Source: Craterostigma plantagineum
Lineage: Eukaryota > Streptophyta > Magnoliopsida > Lamiales > Linderniaceae
Assembly: GCA_027422505.1 (NCBI GenBank)
Contig: JAPQWV010000002.1
Location: 28,808,501-28,872,500 of the forward strand
DNA: 64,000 nt
Reading direction: 5' to 3'
Shown here: in pieces, positions 22,906 to 35,400 of the stretch
How the letters are laid out: each line of letters starts with the position of its first letter
Position numbering within the stretch: position 1 is the first letter of the stretch
The notes under the pieces: model-generated
The model's database searches: none
What the model was told of the DNA's origin: nothing
Seen by the model: the letters and a program-made list of their open reading frames with translations, nothing else
Position numbers and translations under genes: made by a program

Positions 22906-25175
22906 TTAGCGTCTACCACCAAACTCACCGACGGATGGAAACCTTCTTTCTTTTCTCCGACCACGCCGTGCTACGGACCGAGGTGGCAGCACCAATTGAT
23001 CCACGGTATCCCATTCGGCTTGATCCGGAACCGGCGAAACTCGTCCATGATAAGCAAACTGCCACGTTAGGACAGAATAATAAGCCGAACACAACGGGTA
23101 GAAAGACGTGTTCGCTCGTAGACTCGCTGCGATTGCATGCGAACAAGGAATCTTATCGATGTCGAATTGGCGGCACGTACATGTCTTCGATTGCAAGTTA
23201 ACGACGGCACGACTCCCTGAAGATCGGACATCATACTCTTGCGGAGCGATTTCGCTAACTTCATACCCTTGACTTAGCGTATACCTTTCACGGATTATTG
23301 TCTCCACCGTCGGGGTAAACTGTGTGGTGGCTTGAATAGACTGCTGTCTGTATCTAGCAAACCAATCAGTCGTCATCCTCTGTATCGATTCTAGAAGCGC
23401 AATGATCGGGAACTTTCTTTCTTCACGGAGTCTTGCATTGATCGATTCCACTCCGTTCGTAGTCATGATGTTATAGCGAGTTGTCGGAGAATAAGCTCGA
23501 CTCCATCGTTCCTTAGTAGCATTTGCTTCCAAATATGCATGGGCCGCAGGAAACATTTTCTCAAAATCCCTATATTGCGAATCAAAGTCGCTTTGCTTGT
23601 ATAATTTAGCAATCCGTATGAATGTCTCAGTCGCACCCTGTTTCTTACACCGGCCTTTCATATTTTGCGATAGATGCCAAATACAATGACCGTGGTGTGC
23701 ATGACTGTAGATATTTGCAACGGCGGCTTTGATTGAAGGAGCTCTATCGGATACGATAACAAGATCATCCTCATTGGTACGACCGCCAAGAGCTCGTTCA
23801 GAAACCACGTCCAAGCGTCTATCGACTCCACATCGTCAATTATACCCCAAGCTAAAGGAAACTGATGTTTGTCGCCATCCTCTGCTGATGCAATGAGTAA
23901 CGTACCGTTATACTTTCCTTTCAACCAAGTACCGTCGATGCAAACAACCTTCCTCATATGACGGTATCCCGCAATACAAGCACCAAGGGATAGGAATACG
24001 TGTTTAAATCTCCGCTCATCGTCTAGATATAGACTCGCTATGGTTCCCGGATTCAACCTTCTCAACGTCGACAGGTATGACGGAACCAACTTGTAACTCT
24101 CATCGGGGTCACCTTTCATTGCATTTTGTGCTAAAATGCCTCATTTCCATGCTTTGAAGTATGAAACTTCGATCCCACGATTTCTCATCATTGTTTGAAT
24201 TAGTTTAGGGGCCGGTGTACTTGTAGAACCCTGAAAAGATTCGAGAAGCATATCACTCACGGAGGTTGATGATGCTTGAGTGAGTCTTGCATTCCGATTT
24301 GCAAGGTCGCACGTATGTGTGTTGCAATATGTACGAACCGAGAATACGGCTGTATCCTTATTCCTTGCCGTCCATATCCTCCAAGTACATCCCACCTCTT
24401 TGCATCTCACGCCGTAGTACGATCGAGAAGATTTTATAATCTTGACCTCGAAGCATGCATCTATAGCAAGTCTTTGGATCCTCTTCTTGACAGCCCTCTT
24501 ATCCTCAAATTCATCACCGACTTTGATGGTAGAACCGTCGGTAAAAGAATAACGATCACTAGGAATAATTACATTTTCCTCCTCCTCCTCATCATCCCTG
24601 TCTGCATCTTCTTCGTTTACGCCATCAAAATTGATGTGCATGTTCTGCCGTGTAACAATATTCTCGTCAGAGTTGACGTGCACGTTCGCCTCATTGTGAC
24701 CTTCACCCCCATAATTCACATCTTCGTCTCCACCAAAGTCGATGATACGGTCAAAATAATCATCGTTGTAACCACCTCTACCGCTACGAACCTCAATTGG
24801 AACAGGACCAACTTCATCATCCGCAAGAGCTTGACGGGCAAGGGTCGCAGGGAGTCCAATTTCCACACGGAGAATTGGTCTATCCATTGGACCCCCTAAG
24901 TAGATATAACCCTTCAATTCTCGATCATTCTTTATATACAATGGAGCACAACCTTCCATACCTCTCATATATAGTTGATAACTAAACTTTAACTCCGGCC
25001 TCCCGCTTAAGCTAATAGACTCATATATTTCGTTTCGCAGATCCTCCAGCAAACAACAGTCAACATCGAACCCAATGGGCTTTATATTTGTTCCCATCCT
25101 TGGAACCCAACTATATCTATTATCATCCCCAACTATCCATTCTCCATCGTAATCAATCATGATGCTCGTCGGCAT
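22906..25175 (-). pseudogene. MURA transposase of MULE
   Basis: Read on the minus strand from MPTSIMIDYDGEW at 25175, just after a possible splice acceptor (ttatatacag). Domains in order: an N-terminal region with acidic linkers; the MuDR-type zinc-binding domain (DEFEDKRAVKKRIQRLAI ... GVRCKEVGCTWRIWTA); the MULE DDE domain with Asp in KVVCIDGTWLKGKY and Asp in LVIVSDRAPSIK followed by HAHHGHCIWHLSQNMK; and a C-terminal SWIM zinc finger, CTCRQFDIDKIPCSHA. It would excise and insert the element. Two lesions are visible: an in-frame TGA at 24141-24143 after SYFKAWK, and a one-base frame break near 23797 between AWTWFLNEL and GGRTNEDDL. The stop codon is at 22906. Confidence 0.9.
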
Positions 25176-25600
25176 AACCTGTATATAAATAAATAAATAA
25201 ATCATAAAAATAAACTATAATTACAAATGAATTATTCGAATAAATCTAATATTCGAAAAGTTAAACATATTCGTGTACCATATTCGAATACGAGAAAAAC
25301 CGAATAAAGTTCGAATTACTCTTAATACTTCAAAAACTTTATTCGAGTACAATAATTATTCGAATAAAGTTCGATTAGGCATCGTCTTTTACGAACTAAG
25401 ATAAATCGAAAATTTATTCGTATAAAATTTGTTAACGAAATAACATTATCCGAGTAACGTATTCGATATATTCGAATACGGTGTCCGAATTGAGTATAAC
25501 TTAAGGAACGTATTCTAATTCTTTTTCGAACCAAAAAAAATTCGAATAATTATTCGAATAACCGGAAAAAACGAAATTTTCCTTCAAATTCGCACAGATC

Positions 25601-26172
25601 TACCATGGAAATGCTACCCATAACTACCCATTGCTGCGAAAATCTAATACCCGGTGCTCGAAATGTAAAATGTCGTTAACAAGAACGAAACTTGCAATAC
25701 CCGATAATGTAAAATGCGATACATGAATTTTGCCCCATTACTTACTGTATATGAGCTGAAGAACGAAATTGAGATTCTTGGAGCTTGGGTGTTTCGATTT
25801 CGGTGGATGCTTCGACTCGTTTTTGCTTCGGTTTCGTTTACGGTGGTTGGTCGCGTTTATACAGGTCGTTATATATGTATTTTATTTATTATATATATGT
25901 TTTCTATTTATTTTGGTGTTAATTAGGTTTAGCTAATTAATTCAAACGCGTTCCTCTTTTTTCAATTGACCAAGTCTCCTTCTTATTTTTTTAAAATGAA
26001 ACATAAATAGTCCTCTTTATCAAAATGATCCATCAGCTTTGGTAGGAGTGAGTGGCGAGTGAAGTAAGAAGATTCAAGTCCCTTCTTTATCTGTATTGTA
26101 TTTCTACTGTCTGTGAATTGTGATGAATTGACGATGGAATGGAAGGAAGGAAAGGTTAGCGTGAGGTAAAGC
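25601..26172. other. Right flank of MULE
   Basis: No gene is supported. The TTCGA words fade out at about 25.57 kb. The last eight bases (26165-26172, ggtaaagc) are a hAT MITE target duplication. Confidence 0.45.
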
Positions 26173-26915
26173 TAGGGTTGTCAACGGAGCGGTGATCCAA
26201 TCCCCATCCCCATTTGAAATCATCTTTCCCACAATTACTGTCCCCCTCTATGTCCCAAATGATTTGATCCGTTGAATTTTAAATCCTGCGGTTCAAAAAT
26301 CTTCTTTTTTGTTTATTAATTCATTTAATTCTATATTCCACCAAATCATAAAATCATTATTATTTCATTTGATTTATAAGATAAAAATAAACAAACACAT
26401 CCAATTTATTCTTTATTTTATAATGATCAATTTGATATTCATATCATATATTTTTCGATAATCATACGAATTATTTTAACAAAGTGAGACAGGATCCCCG
26501 TCCCGTTCTATTTCAGCCGCCGTCCCCCTCCCCGCTAGGCAAAGGGTCGTATCCCCGTCCCCGTCCCCGCGAGGCAAACGGGGACGACCACGCGGGATGG
26601 GATCCCCGTCCCGTTCTATTTTTCTAAAAAAATTTAATTTATATTATTTTAATATTATTTAAACAATATTTTAATCATATTTATATATTTTAATATTATC
26701 CAAAGTATATTATATATTATTTATCGTATAATAATATTAATTGAACATAATATATATTATTTTCAATAATCGGGGCGGTGCAGGGAACGGGGCGAGGATA
26801 TCCGCGGAAAAGTTACCACCCGTCCCCGCCCCGCGGGAAGCATAGCGGGGATCCCCGCCCCATTCGGGGTGGATCCTCGCGGGGACGGGGAATCTCCGCC
26901 CCATTGACAACCCTA
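26173..26915. mobile_element. hAT-type MITE, 743 bp, 8-bp TSD
   Basis: It begins TAGGGTTGTCAACGG and ends CCATTGACAACCCTA, a perfect 12-bp terminal inverted repeat TAGGGTTGTCAA. Exact duplications ggtaaagc flank it at 26165-26172 and 26916-26923. Like the MITE at 13542-13966 it has GC-rich arms (ccccgtccccgc, ggggacgggg) and an AT-rich centre, so the two look like members of one family of different length. It is non-coding. Confidence 0.94.
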
Positions 26916-26923
26916 GGTAAAGC

Positions 26924-29900
26924 TACGTTGTATTAATTAGATAAAAACTGTGATGAACACTGCAGACCGAGTTAAGCCCAAGCCCAAGCCCAACCCCAAC
27001 CCAACAGCATTTGGGCATAGGCGTCACTCATCAATTGAGGGGTTTCTTTTTTCGAATCCTAAAGCCTAAAGCATCTCCAACTACCATAGCAACACCATAA
27101 TAATGCAGTTAACTTCATTATAAAAAATACAGTTTAGTAATGTATTTTACTCCATTTTATGTTTTAACCAAAATTTACTATTATAATTATTAAGAATTAA
27201 TATTGATTAAATTATAATCACCATATTACAATTTATGTTTTAAACTAATTTACTATTTTAATTATAATATTTAATATTGATTAAATTAGAATTAGCATAT
27301 TATCTTTAATAATATTTTTATTAATATTAAAATGAGATAATATAAATAAATAAAAGGGGTGTTATTTTTAATATTATTATTGTAATAATAAAATTACGTT
27401 TTATATAATAAATAATTTCAAATAAAAAATTTAAACATTATTTTAGTGAAAGTAGTGTATACTCTAAAAAGAAAGAAATCACACCTTTCAACACTATAAT
27501 AATGCTAACATAGAGACATAGCACAAAAATAGAGTATCCATTCGAGAGTAAAGATCTTTTCGTTCTTTTTTTTTTTCATATTTCGACGAACTCAATCGAC
27601 TGTAGATTTGGGTCGAACGTTCCGATGATTAGACTAATTCGGGAAGTATCTACACTATTATAGTAACCTTAAGGCCGAGTATAAACTGCCATAAATTAGT
27701 ATACAATTTAACTTTATTAAAGTATCACCCATTACCTTCAATAAGTATAATTTTACACTTCTATTTCTAGTTAAGATTAATCTGGGATATCTATATATTA
27801 AAATACACGTATTGTGAGTGCAAAATACTCGGACTTCAAAAATCATCATGTAATGATTCGAATAAAAAACTCCACATAAATGTGTCAAGGATTTAATCAC
27901 TAGTTAATAAACTACCGACCTTGAACGAGTTACCCACTATTGAATATCAAAATGTGGCGAAGTCTTATGGTGTGCCGCCCTTGCCCTTCATTCAATTGGC
28001 ATACCTAATCGGTAACTATACTATAATTTAATCAACCGCTTTATCATATCTTTTTCTTTTTTTGTTCTTTTCTTTTTAATGTATTCCACCGACCGCGAAC
28101 GTAATGGTTAATCAATTTGCAACTAGTATATTTATCACACTCATTATGTGTGGTAAACTAAATAAATATATCATAGTGATAGTAACTAAAAGTAAAAGGG
28201 TAAAAATTGTAATTAAGGTCATTTTACTTTAATTTAATTTTTCAATAAAGCTTAATTGACAAACAATTTGATAGTTTATACTCACCCATTTAGTATAATA
28301 GAATAAATGATACATTAACTAAGAGAAAATGTCCTGATCTAAGCCATAGTCGACCAATAATGAAGTTCAAGTTTGCTTTATGCCAACCTAGGTATTCTAA
28401 AATGTGGTAAATGAAAAAAATTAAAAATATCACAATGGAGTGCTAAGTTATTCTCATATGGCATGCTAGAGTTTGCTATAAATACATGCCATTTTATGTT
28501 GTAAATTGTATCCCAAAAATTAGAGAAAAATAAGATAGAGGTAGAAAAGAAATATAGAGGATTTGTTCGGTATCTGCTCCGACTATAAAGAGAGATAGTG
28601 ATGTTTTCTCCTTTATAGATTGAGAGGTTGTAACTCCTGTTTTACCCTAGTAATAAAATTCCTACCTCGTCCGTGTTTTTTTTATCCCAAGTTAAAAAGG
28701 GGGTTTTCAACGTAAATTTCCGTGTTCCATTTATCCTCACAGTCATTTTCAATTTCGTTAAGCTGGCCATTTCGTAACACTTTAAACTTAGCGTGATACG
28801 TTGTATGCGAACTAACTACTAAGTCACGTATGACGAAATAAAACGAAAACGAAATCGAGGCATATGAAGGTATGAAGATGAATTTGAAATTCGAATTTTT
28901 GTAATGAATTGTTTTAATGTAAAATACTAATGTTTTTCCGCAACGGCTTGACCTAGCAAAAGGGCCGTGATTGGTGTTTTAAATAGCACGGTATAACGCG
29001 CTATAGCTTACATTTTTTCATAAGACACTCTATAGAGCAATAAATATACCCCTTTCTGTTATTGTTAAAATTTCTATTAACGTTTTTTAAAATTTTTTCA
29101 TACAACTAAAAATAAATAAAGACATAAAATAGATTTGCCCTAACTTCATAACTGCTTCAAATTGTTGCAACGGTGGCAGGAGCCGTGGCTAAGCCTTCAA
29201 GTTTGCCATACGCCGCAGCATGTTTTAGAAGATAATATGCTAAAAAATACTTAAATTTTGAAGTATTAAATTTAATAGATATAGTTCACGAGTGTCCTTG
29301 CGTATAAGTTGACAAGTTTGCGTTATTTGTTTTTTACAGTTGTTTATTTATAAAAATGGTTTGCTTGCTTGTACCGATACATATTATGTGTTTTTTGCAT
29401 TATAAGTAACACACTCACGAAAATACACGCTACGTAATATCGAACTAAAACGCGCCGCATTGTGCAATATGCGTTTTAAAACAGTGATGGTGACATACAA
29501 CTTTGTAGGTCGCCGTTTCTGCAAAGACTTTAATAATTTGGTGGAGAGATTTGATTATAATAAAATTAATAAAATCTACATTTGTGACCATAAACTATAC
29601 ATTTGTAAAATTGATTTCGAGATGGTTATTACAAGGGTCTCTCTTTTAATAATATAGTTGAGACTTAAAGATTCCAACTAACATTGACGATTTAATGAAT
29701 ACCCCCAAATAAGATGATTTAAAAAAATCATAAAAGAATAGGAAAGGGGAAAGGGTTATTATGCTATCCATGAGTGGAGTTTGTGGTTAAGACACGTGCG
29801 GCGGTGCAACGCAGGCGAATATCATCCCCGTTGGCCCTACTTGTCTCTGCTTTGCGTATTATAAAGGCAAATGAATCATTTGCCTATCGCTTTTAATGGG

Positions 29901-30474
29901 ACTTTCGCTAGTGGAATTTTTCTTATTACATATACGCAGCATTAATTTTCTTATACTAATTTAATCTGCTAAACAATTGGAATTTGCATCTTTTACGTTT
30001 ATCTTTTCTCCTTTTTCTTACTAACCCATAAGGTATGGTTTAAGGGATAGTTCAATTGGTCTTGTACTATACCCACATCACTAATTCATGTGGAAGAATG
30101 ACATTTTTATTCCACGTCGTTGGAGCATCGGCGTTTCGGTCCCTTATATTCCGATGTGCCATTTTTAGCCCTAATCTTATCGATTTTAGGCGTTTTGGTC
30201 ATTCGATTAACGTAATAATTAATTTAGACGAAATTTAACACATTAGAGTACAAGATATCCTCTAACTTGACTTAACACCTCATAATTCATTATCTTCTTC
30301 ATAAAATGCACGTTAGCATCATTGATCACATTTAACTAATTTTTTCAAGGCTGTCAATTTTTCCTAAATTTGATGTATAATGATGTCCATGTGCATTTAA
30401 GTCGAAGAAGTAAATGTCTTATGAGGTTTTAAGTAGAGTAAAAGGAGATCATGTGTTGTCACATCCGTCTAAAT
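26924..30474. other. 3.5-kb AT-rich gene desert
   Basis: I find no gene, RNA gene or intact element. A purine/pyrimidine tract of CCCAAGCCCAACCC type lies near 26975-27000. Text of the form gcatctccaacta at about 27070 resembles the terminus of a Harbinger-like MITE without a clear partner. A plant-promoter-like ctataaatac at about 28476 and aataaaattcc at about 28651 could belong to a solo LTR, but its limits are unclear. Confidence 0.4.
28974..29482. repeat. Possible decayed MITE
   Basis: The left end gtgttttaaatagcacggta and the right end tatgcgttttaaaaca are imperfect inverted copies of each other around an AT-rich core. Flanking words gtgattgg and gtgatggt are similar but not identical, so the target duplication is doubtful. 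Confidence 0.35.
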
Positions 30475-31931
30475 TGTTATTTCTTCGGTTGCGTCTGGTC
30501 GGTGGCAGATAGCTTTGGCAATAGATAAACTTCGACGTTAGATAGTCGGAAGATGGAGTGTCTTCAACCGCAGGTGCAGTTCGTGAGTACCCAGATGATG
30601 ATGAGAGCATATGTGATAACTATAATACATAGCATGAAGAATAAATACGCCTGGAGTTGATGAAGACTATCCATAACAGTCGAGGCGTGTGTTGGACACA
30701 CTGTCCGTAAGACGAAATCGCCCCGATATTAAGTGCTTTCGGTTAGCAGCGATCGTCCCCAAGATACAACGACATTTTCTTAACTCATAATCGCAGCACA
30801 ACGACTAGAATTTTACGACGAATCGTACTCGAAATTGAATTTTTCTTGCTTCGGGAAACTAAGGAGTATTAGAGTGAAATATGCAAATTCGTGGGTTGGA
30901 ATGAATGAATATTTCCATCTCAATGGGGGCCTATTTATAGATTTTATGTCGCAGGGACCTCTCCGCAAATTCAAGAACTTGCTAGGCTGCTTCTGTAATT
31001 TTCCACGGAGTATATTGCAACATTTTGCATCTATTGGACTGTCGGTTTATTTACCGGCCCGCGACAGGCCCGATTCTCGGGCCGACAGCCCGAATCTTAG
31101 GCGTGTCCCACCGGCGGCGGCCCGATTCTCTAACCTGACCCACCGGCGGCTCGACCGACACATCTTGTTGGGCCGACCGACACCTCTAGTTGGGCCGGAT
31201 CAGCTCAACAGCCCACTGCGGCCCAGACGATCCCTTGGATCACGCCACCTCATCTTCACCTCAACTGCCACGTCACCGGCACCGTCGCCGTCGCCGCCCA
31301 CCGGAGGAAAACTTTAAGTAGCTCCTCAATGCTCCTCGCTCCGATGCGTCGTGCAAAGTGCGCGCCTCAAAGCGCCCATTGCGCACTTTGGCACGGCTCG
31401 GCCTCGGCCTCGGCACGGGCACGGGCACGGGCACGGGCTCGGGCTCGGGCTCGGTGCTCGGTGCTCGGTGCTCGTCGGTGCGAGGCACCGACTCGCACCC
31501 GGACTATTATTTGGGCCAAAACTCATACAAGTTTCTCAAGCCCACTTAAACCCACCTTAAACCCACAAGCCCATTTAAGCCCATACACATGGCAAGCCCT
31601 TTTGATTAAACCCACATGGGTTTCTATATATATAGTGAAGATTTTCTTAGTGTCTAACCAATGTGGGACACTTGATTTCCCACTTAAACACTACTAACCA
31701 TTTTAATGGTTATTGGGCCAACTTCGAAAATTAATTTCTCATTCACCCGATATCGGTTTGAGCGTATTAATATTCGTTAGAATCCCCGTGAAACATAGAT
31801 TCGTAATCTTTCAACGATTTCTCATTTCGACATTCGATGGCTTTCCGATTTAATTAAAACCGAAACCGATTTTATTAATGGGTTAATACCCATTTGGGCC
31901 CAAAGCCCATTTGGTTTAATAAAATCCAACA
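30475..31931 (-). repeat. 3' LTR (1457 bp) of 30.5-37.6 kb Copia
   Basis: Contains a GC-rich block at about 31045-31344 that is absent from the partner LTR, followed by a longer run of GGCACG/GGCTCG/GTGCTC hexamer-like repeats at about 31390-31475. Confidence 0.94.
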
Positions 31932-32495
31932 ATCCCCCACATGAACGAAAATTAATGTAAATGCTATGCATGCTGACTCTTGCAAGAAAAACTCGACAAC
32001 TCGTCACTGCATCAGGATAGGTAGCTTGTGGCTTTGAACCTTCCCTAGTGAAAACGCAATCGAATTTACTCGCTGTTCAGTGAACATGATGTCTTGAACT
32101 GACAGCTTTTGTGTAAATTAAGACAACAGCGTACACACGGTGACGAATCTTATTTCTTTCGATTCTCACGTTGTGTCCATTTCGGCCTTGGACCATATCT
32201 TGGATTCATAAGTGTTACTTTTGAAGCGGCCCCACTTCTCACTTATATAGGTGATTGACTATTAGGATTTTTTAATCCTAGAGTATCCCGAAATACTCCA
32301 CCATCAGTTATAGCCATCATTAAAAGCAAAATTGCTTACCCTTTACCACACGTCTTCGGTTAATTACTTGGGCAGCTTATGAGAATGAGCTTCTTTTTTT
32401 TTTAAAAAAAAAAATCCAAGTAAGCTACTGTACTACACTCAGCTTAGTTGTCTCATTGAACCAAGTTTGTGGGATCTCCACTCAACATGGTTGAG

Positions 32496-35400
32496 TTACC
32501 ACCGAGCTCGTTCTTGGGTGTGTGGTTTTTTAAGCCCCATTCCCTTTACTGCGTTATAATGCTGATCTCTAGCAATACCTTTCGTCAAAGGATCTGCTAT
32601 ATTCTCTTTAGACTTCACATAGTCAATAGCAATTATTCCACTAGAAATCAGTTGTCGTACGGTATTATGTCTTCGACGTATATGTCGAGACTTACCGTTA
32701 TACATACTATTCTGTGCCCTACCAATTGCGGCCATACTGTCGCAATGTATCATAATAGGCGGTACAGGCTTATTCCAAATAGGAATGTCCTCCAAAAAAT
32801 TTCGAAGCCATTCTGCTTCTTCACCAGCTTTGTCTAATGCAATAAACTCCGATTCCATCGTAGATCGAGCTATGCACGTTTGTTTTGAGGATTTCCAGGA
32901 GATTGCTCCACCACCGATGGTAAATACATAACCACTCGTGGATTTGGAGTCTTTGCTGTCAGATATCCAGTTAGCATCGCAGTATCCTTCAAGAACTGCT
33001 GGATACCTCGTATAGAGTATGCCATGATTAATAGTGTGCTTCAGATATCTCAGCACCCTTCTCAAGGCTATCCAATGATTACTCCCAGGATTACTCGTAA
33101 ACCTGCTGAGTTTACTTATTGAATATGCTATATCAGGTCGAGTGCAGTTCGATAAATACATTAGACTGCCAATCACTCGAGCATATTCATGTTGTGATAT
33201 GGGTTCTCCTCTGTTTTTAGCCAAATGTAGATTTATATCTACAGGAGTCTTAGCCGGAGGATCATCGAAGGCATTAAATTTCTTTAACACGTTCTCAACA
33301 TAATGAGATTGTGTCAACACAATTCCTTCGGACGCCTTAAAGACGTTTATCCCTAGTATTACTTTCGCCAAACCATATCCTTCATATCGAAATGATTTTT
33401 CAACATAGTTTTCGTGTTTACAATCATTTTCTGATTGCTTCCCGTGATTAACATGTCGTCTACATAAAGACAGACAATCACGAATTCATCTGGTGTACCC
33501 TTAATGTAAACACATTTGTCACACTCATTGATTTTGAATCCATTCGATAACATAGTCATATCGAATTTTTGGTGCCATTGTTTCGGTGCTTGTTTAAGCC
33601 CGTAAAGCGACTTCACGAGTCGGCACACTTTGTTTTCCTGTCCAGGTATTACAAACCCTTCAGGCTGATCCATGTAGATTTCTTCTTCAAGGTCTCCATT
33701 TAGAAATGCCGTTTTTACATCCATTTGATGTACCTCGAGATCATGCAATGCTGCAATAGCAAATAGAACCCGTATTGACGTAATTCTCGTCACGGGCGAA
33801 TAGGTATCGAAGAAATCATATCCTTCCTTTTGGGAATATCCCTTGGCTACTAAACGAGCCTTATATTTTTCAATTGACCCATCGGTTTTATATTTCCTTT
33901 TAAGGACCCACTTGCATCCTAAAGGTTTACACCCCTTAGGGAGATCTACTAACTCCCAAGTGTGATTCTGCATGATGGATTCAATTTCACTGTTTACAGC
34001 TTCTTTCCAGAACGGAGCTTCTGGAGTCGACAGAGCTTCTTGCACTGTTCTAGGTTCGTCGTCTAACATAATGTTAGGAAATCAGGCCCAAATGATTTGG
34101 CCACTTTTTTACGCTTACTTTGCCGTGGTTTCTCAACTTCTGGAGGCGAAACTTCAACGGCTTCAAAATTTCTTTTACAACTTATTTCATTTCTTTCCTT
34201 CATTGGAAAGATGTTCTCAAAGAAAACAGCATTTCTTGATTCAATAATCATCCCAGAATTCATGTCGGGAATTTTGGACTTATGCACCAGAAATCTGTAT
34301 GCATTACTATTTTCTGCATATCCGATGAAAATGCAGTCAACCGTTTTCGGTCCTATCTTTACCTGTTTTGGTTTAGGTACTTCGACCTTTGCTAAACACC
34401 CCCACACTTTAAGATATCCGTAGGAAGGTTGTCTACCTTTCCACAATTCGTACGGTGTTTTATCCCGTTTCTTGTGTGGCAACATATTTAGAATGCGATT
34501 TGATGACAGTATGGCTTCCCCCCACAAATTCTGAGGTAGCCCTGAACTGATTAACATCGCATTCATCATCTCCTTAAGAGTTCTATTTTTTCGTTCAGCA
34601 ACGCCATTTGATTGAGGTGAATATGGCGCCGTCGTCTGATGAATAATACCATGTTCTTGGCAAAATTCCACAAACGGTGCCACGTATTCTCCTCCTCTAT
34701 CACTTCTTATTATTTTGATCTTAGAATTAAGTTGATTCTCAACTTCATTCTTATATCTTTTGAAGGTATCAAGAGCTTCGTCTTTACCACTTAAAAGATA
34801 CACGTGACAGTACTTCGTGCAATCGTCGATAAATGTTATGAAGTATTTCTTTCCACCTCTTGTTTGCACGAATTTCAGATCGCATATATCAGTATGGATC
34901 AATTCTAGAGGTGAACTATTTCTTTCGACAGAGAAAAATGGTGCCTTCGCCATTTTTGCTTCTACGCAGATTTCACACTTATGTTGTGAATCAATTTCCA
35001 TTTGTGGAAGTAAGTTTAAACTTATTAACTTTTTCAGTTTGTTCAAACTCACGTGTCCTAATCTACCATGCCATAAATTAGACAACTCAACCAAGTAAGA
35101 AGAACTGGCTTTATTATTATCAGCGATCTTAATATCGCGTTTTACAGGCATTACAGATAACTTGAAAAGACCCTTCTCGAGGTAACCTTTACCAATAAAA
35201 TGACCATTCTTGGTCAGTACATATTTTCCAGCTTCAAACACTTGTCTAAATCCAGCGTTACTTAGCAGAGCGCCGGACACCAGATTCTTGCGGATGTCTG
35301 GGACATGCAGCACGTCCACAAGCGTCACTTCCTTGCCTGAGGTCATCTTTAGCACCACTCGTCCCAATCCTACGATGTTGGACGTTGCCGCGTTCCCCAT

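Larger units (their letters stand above)
17640..25600. mobile_element. Kaonashi-like Mutator element (MULE) with Ulp1 gene
   Basis: The interval contains a Ulp1-like protease gene with a DUF1985 domain (plus strand) convergent with a MURA transposase gene (minus strand), the combination known from Kaonashi-type MULEs of plants. The outer limits are approximate. They are set by where the very frequent TTATTCGA/ATTCGAAT words start (about 17.7 kb) and stop (about 25.57 kb). I compared both flanks by eye and found no convincing long terminal inverted repeats or 9-bp target duplication, which fits the described non-TIR MULEs but may also mean the ends are eroded. Both genes carry lesions, so the copy is probably not autonomous. 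Confidence 0.8.

Noticed and set aside
25322..25534. Arg-rich frame in the MULE right flank
   Set aside because: It arises from the TTCGA word repeats read in one frame.
28329..28790. Possible solo LTR (TATA-like ctataaatac, aataaaattcc signal, T-rich end)
   Set aside because: No second copy, no target duplication and no clear TG...CA ends could be fixed, so I did not call it.
31273..31697. Several overlapping Arg/Ala/Pro-rich open frames on both strands
   Set aside because: They lie in the GC-rich simple-repeat part of an LTR and are low-complexity by-products.
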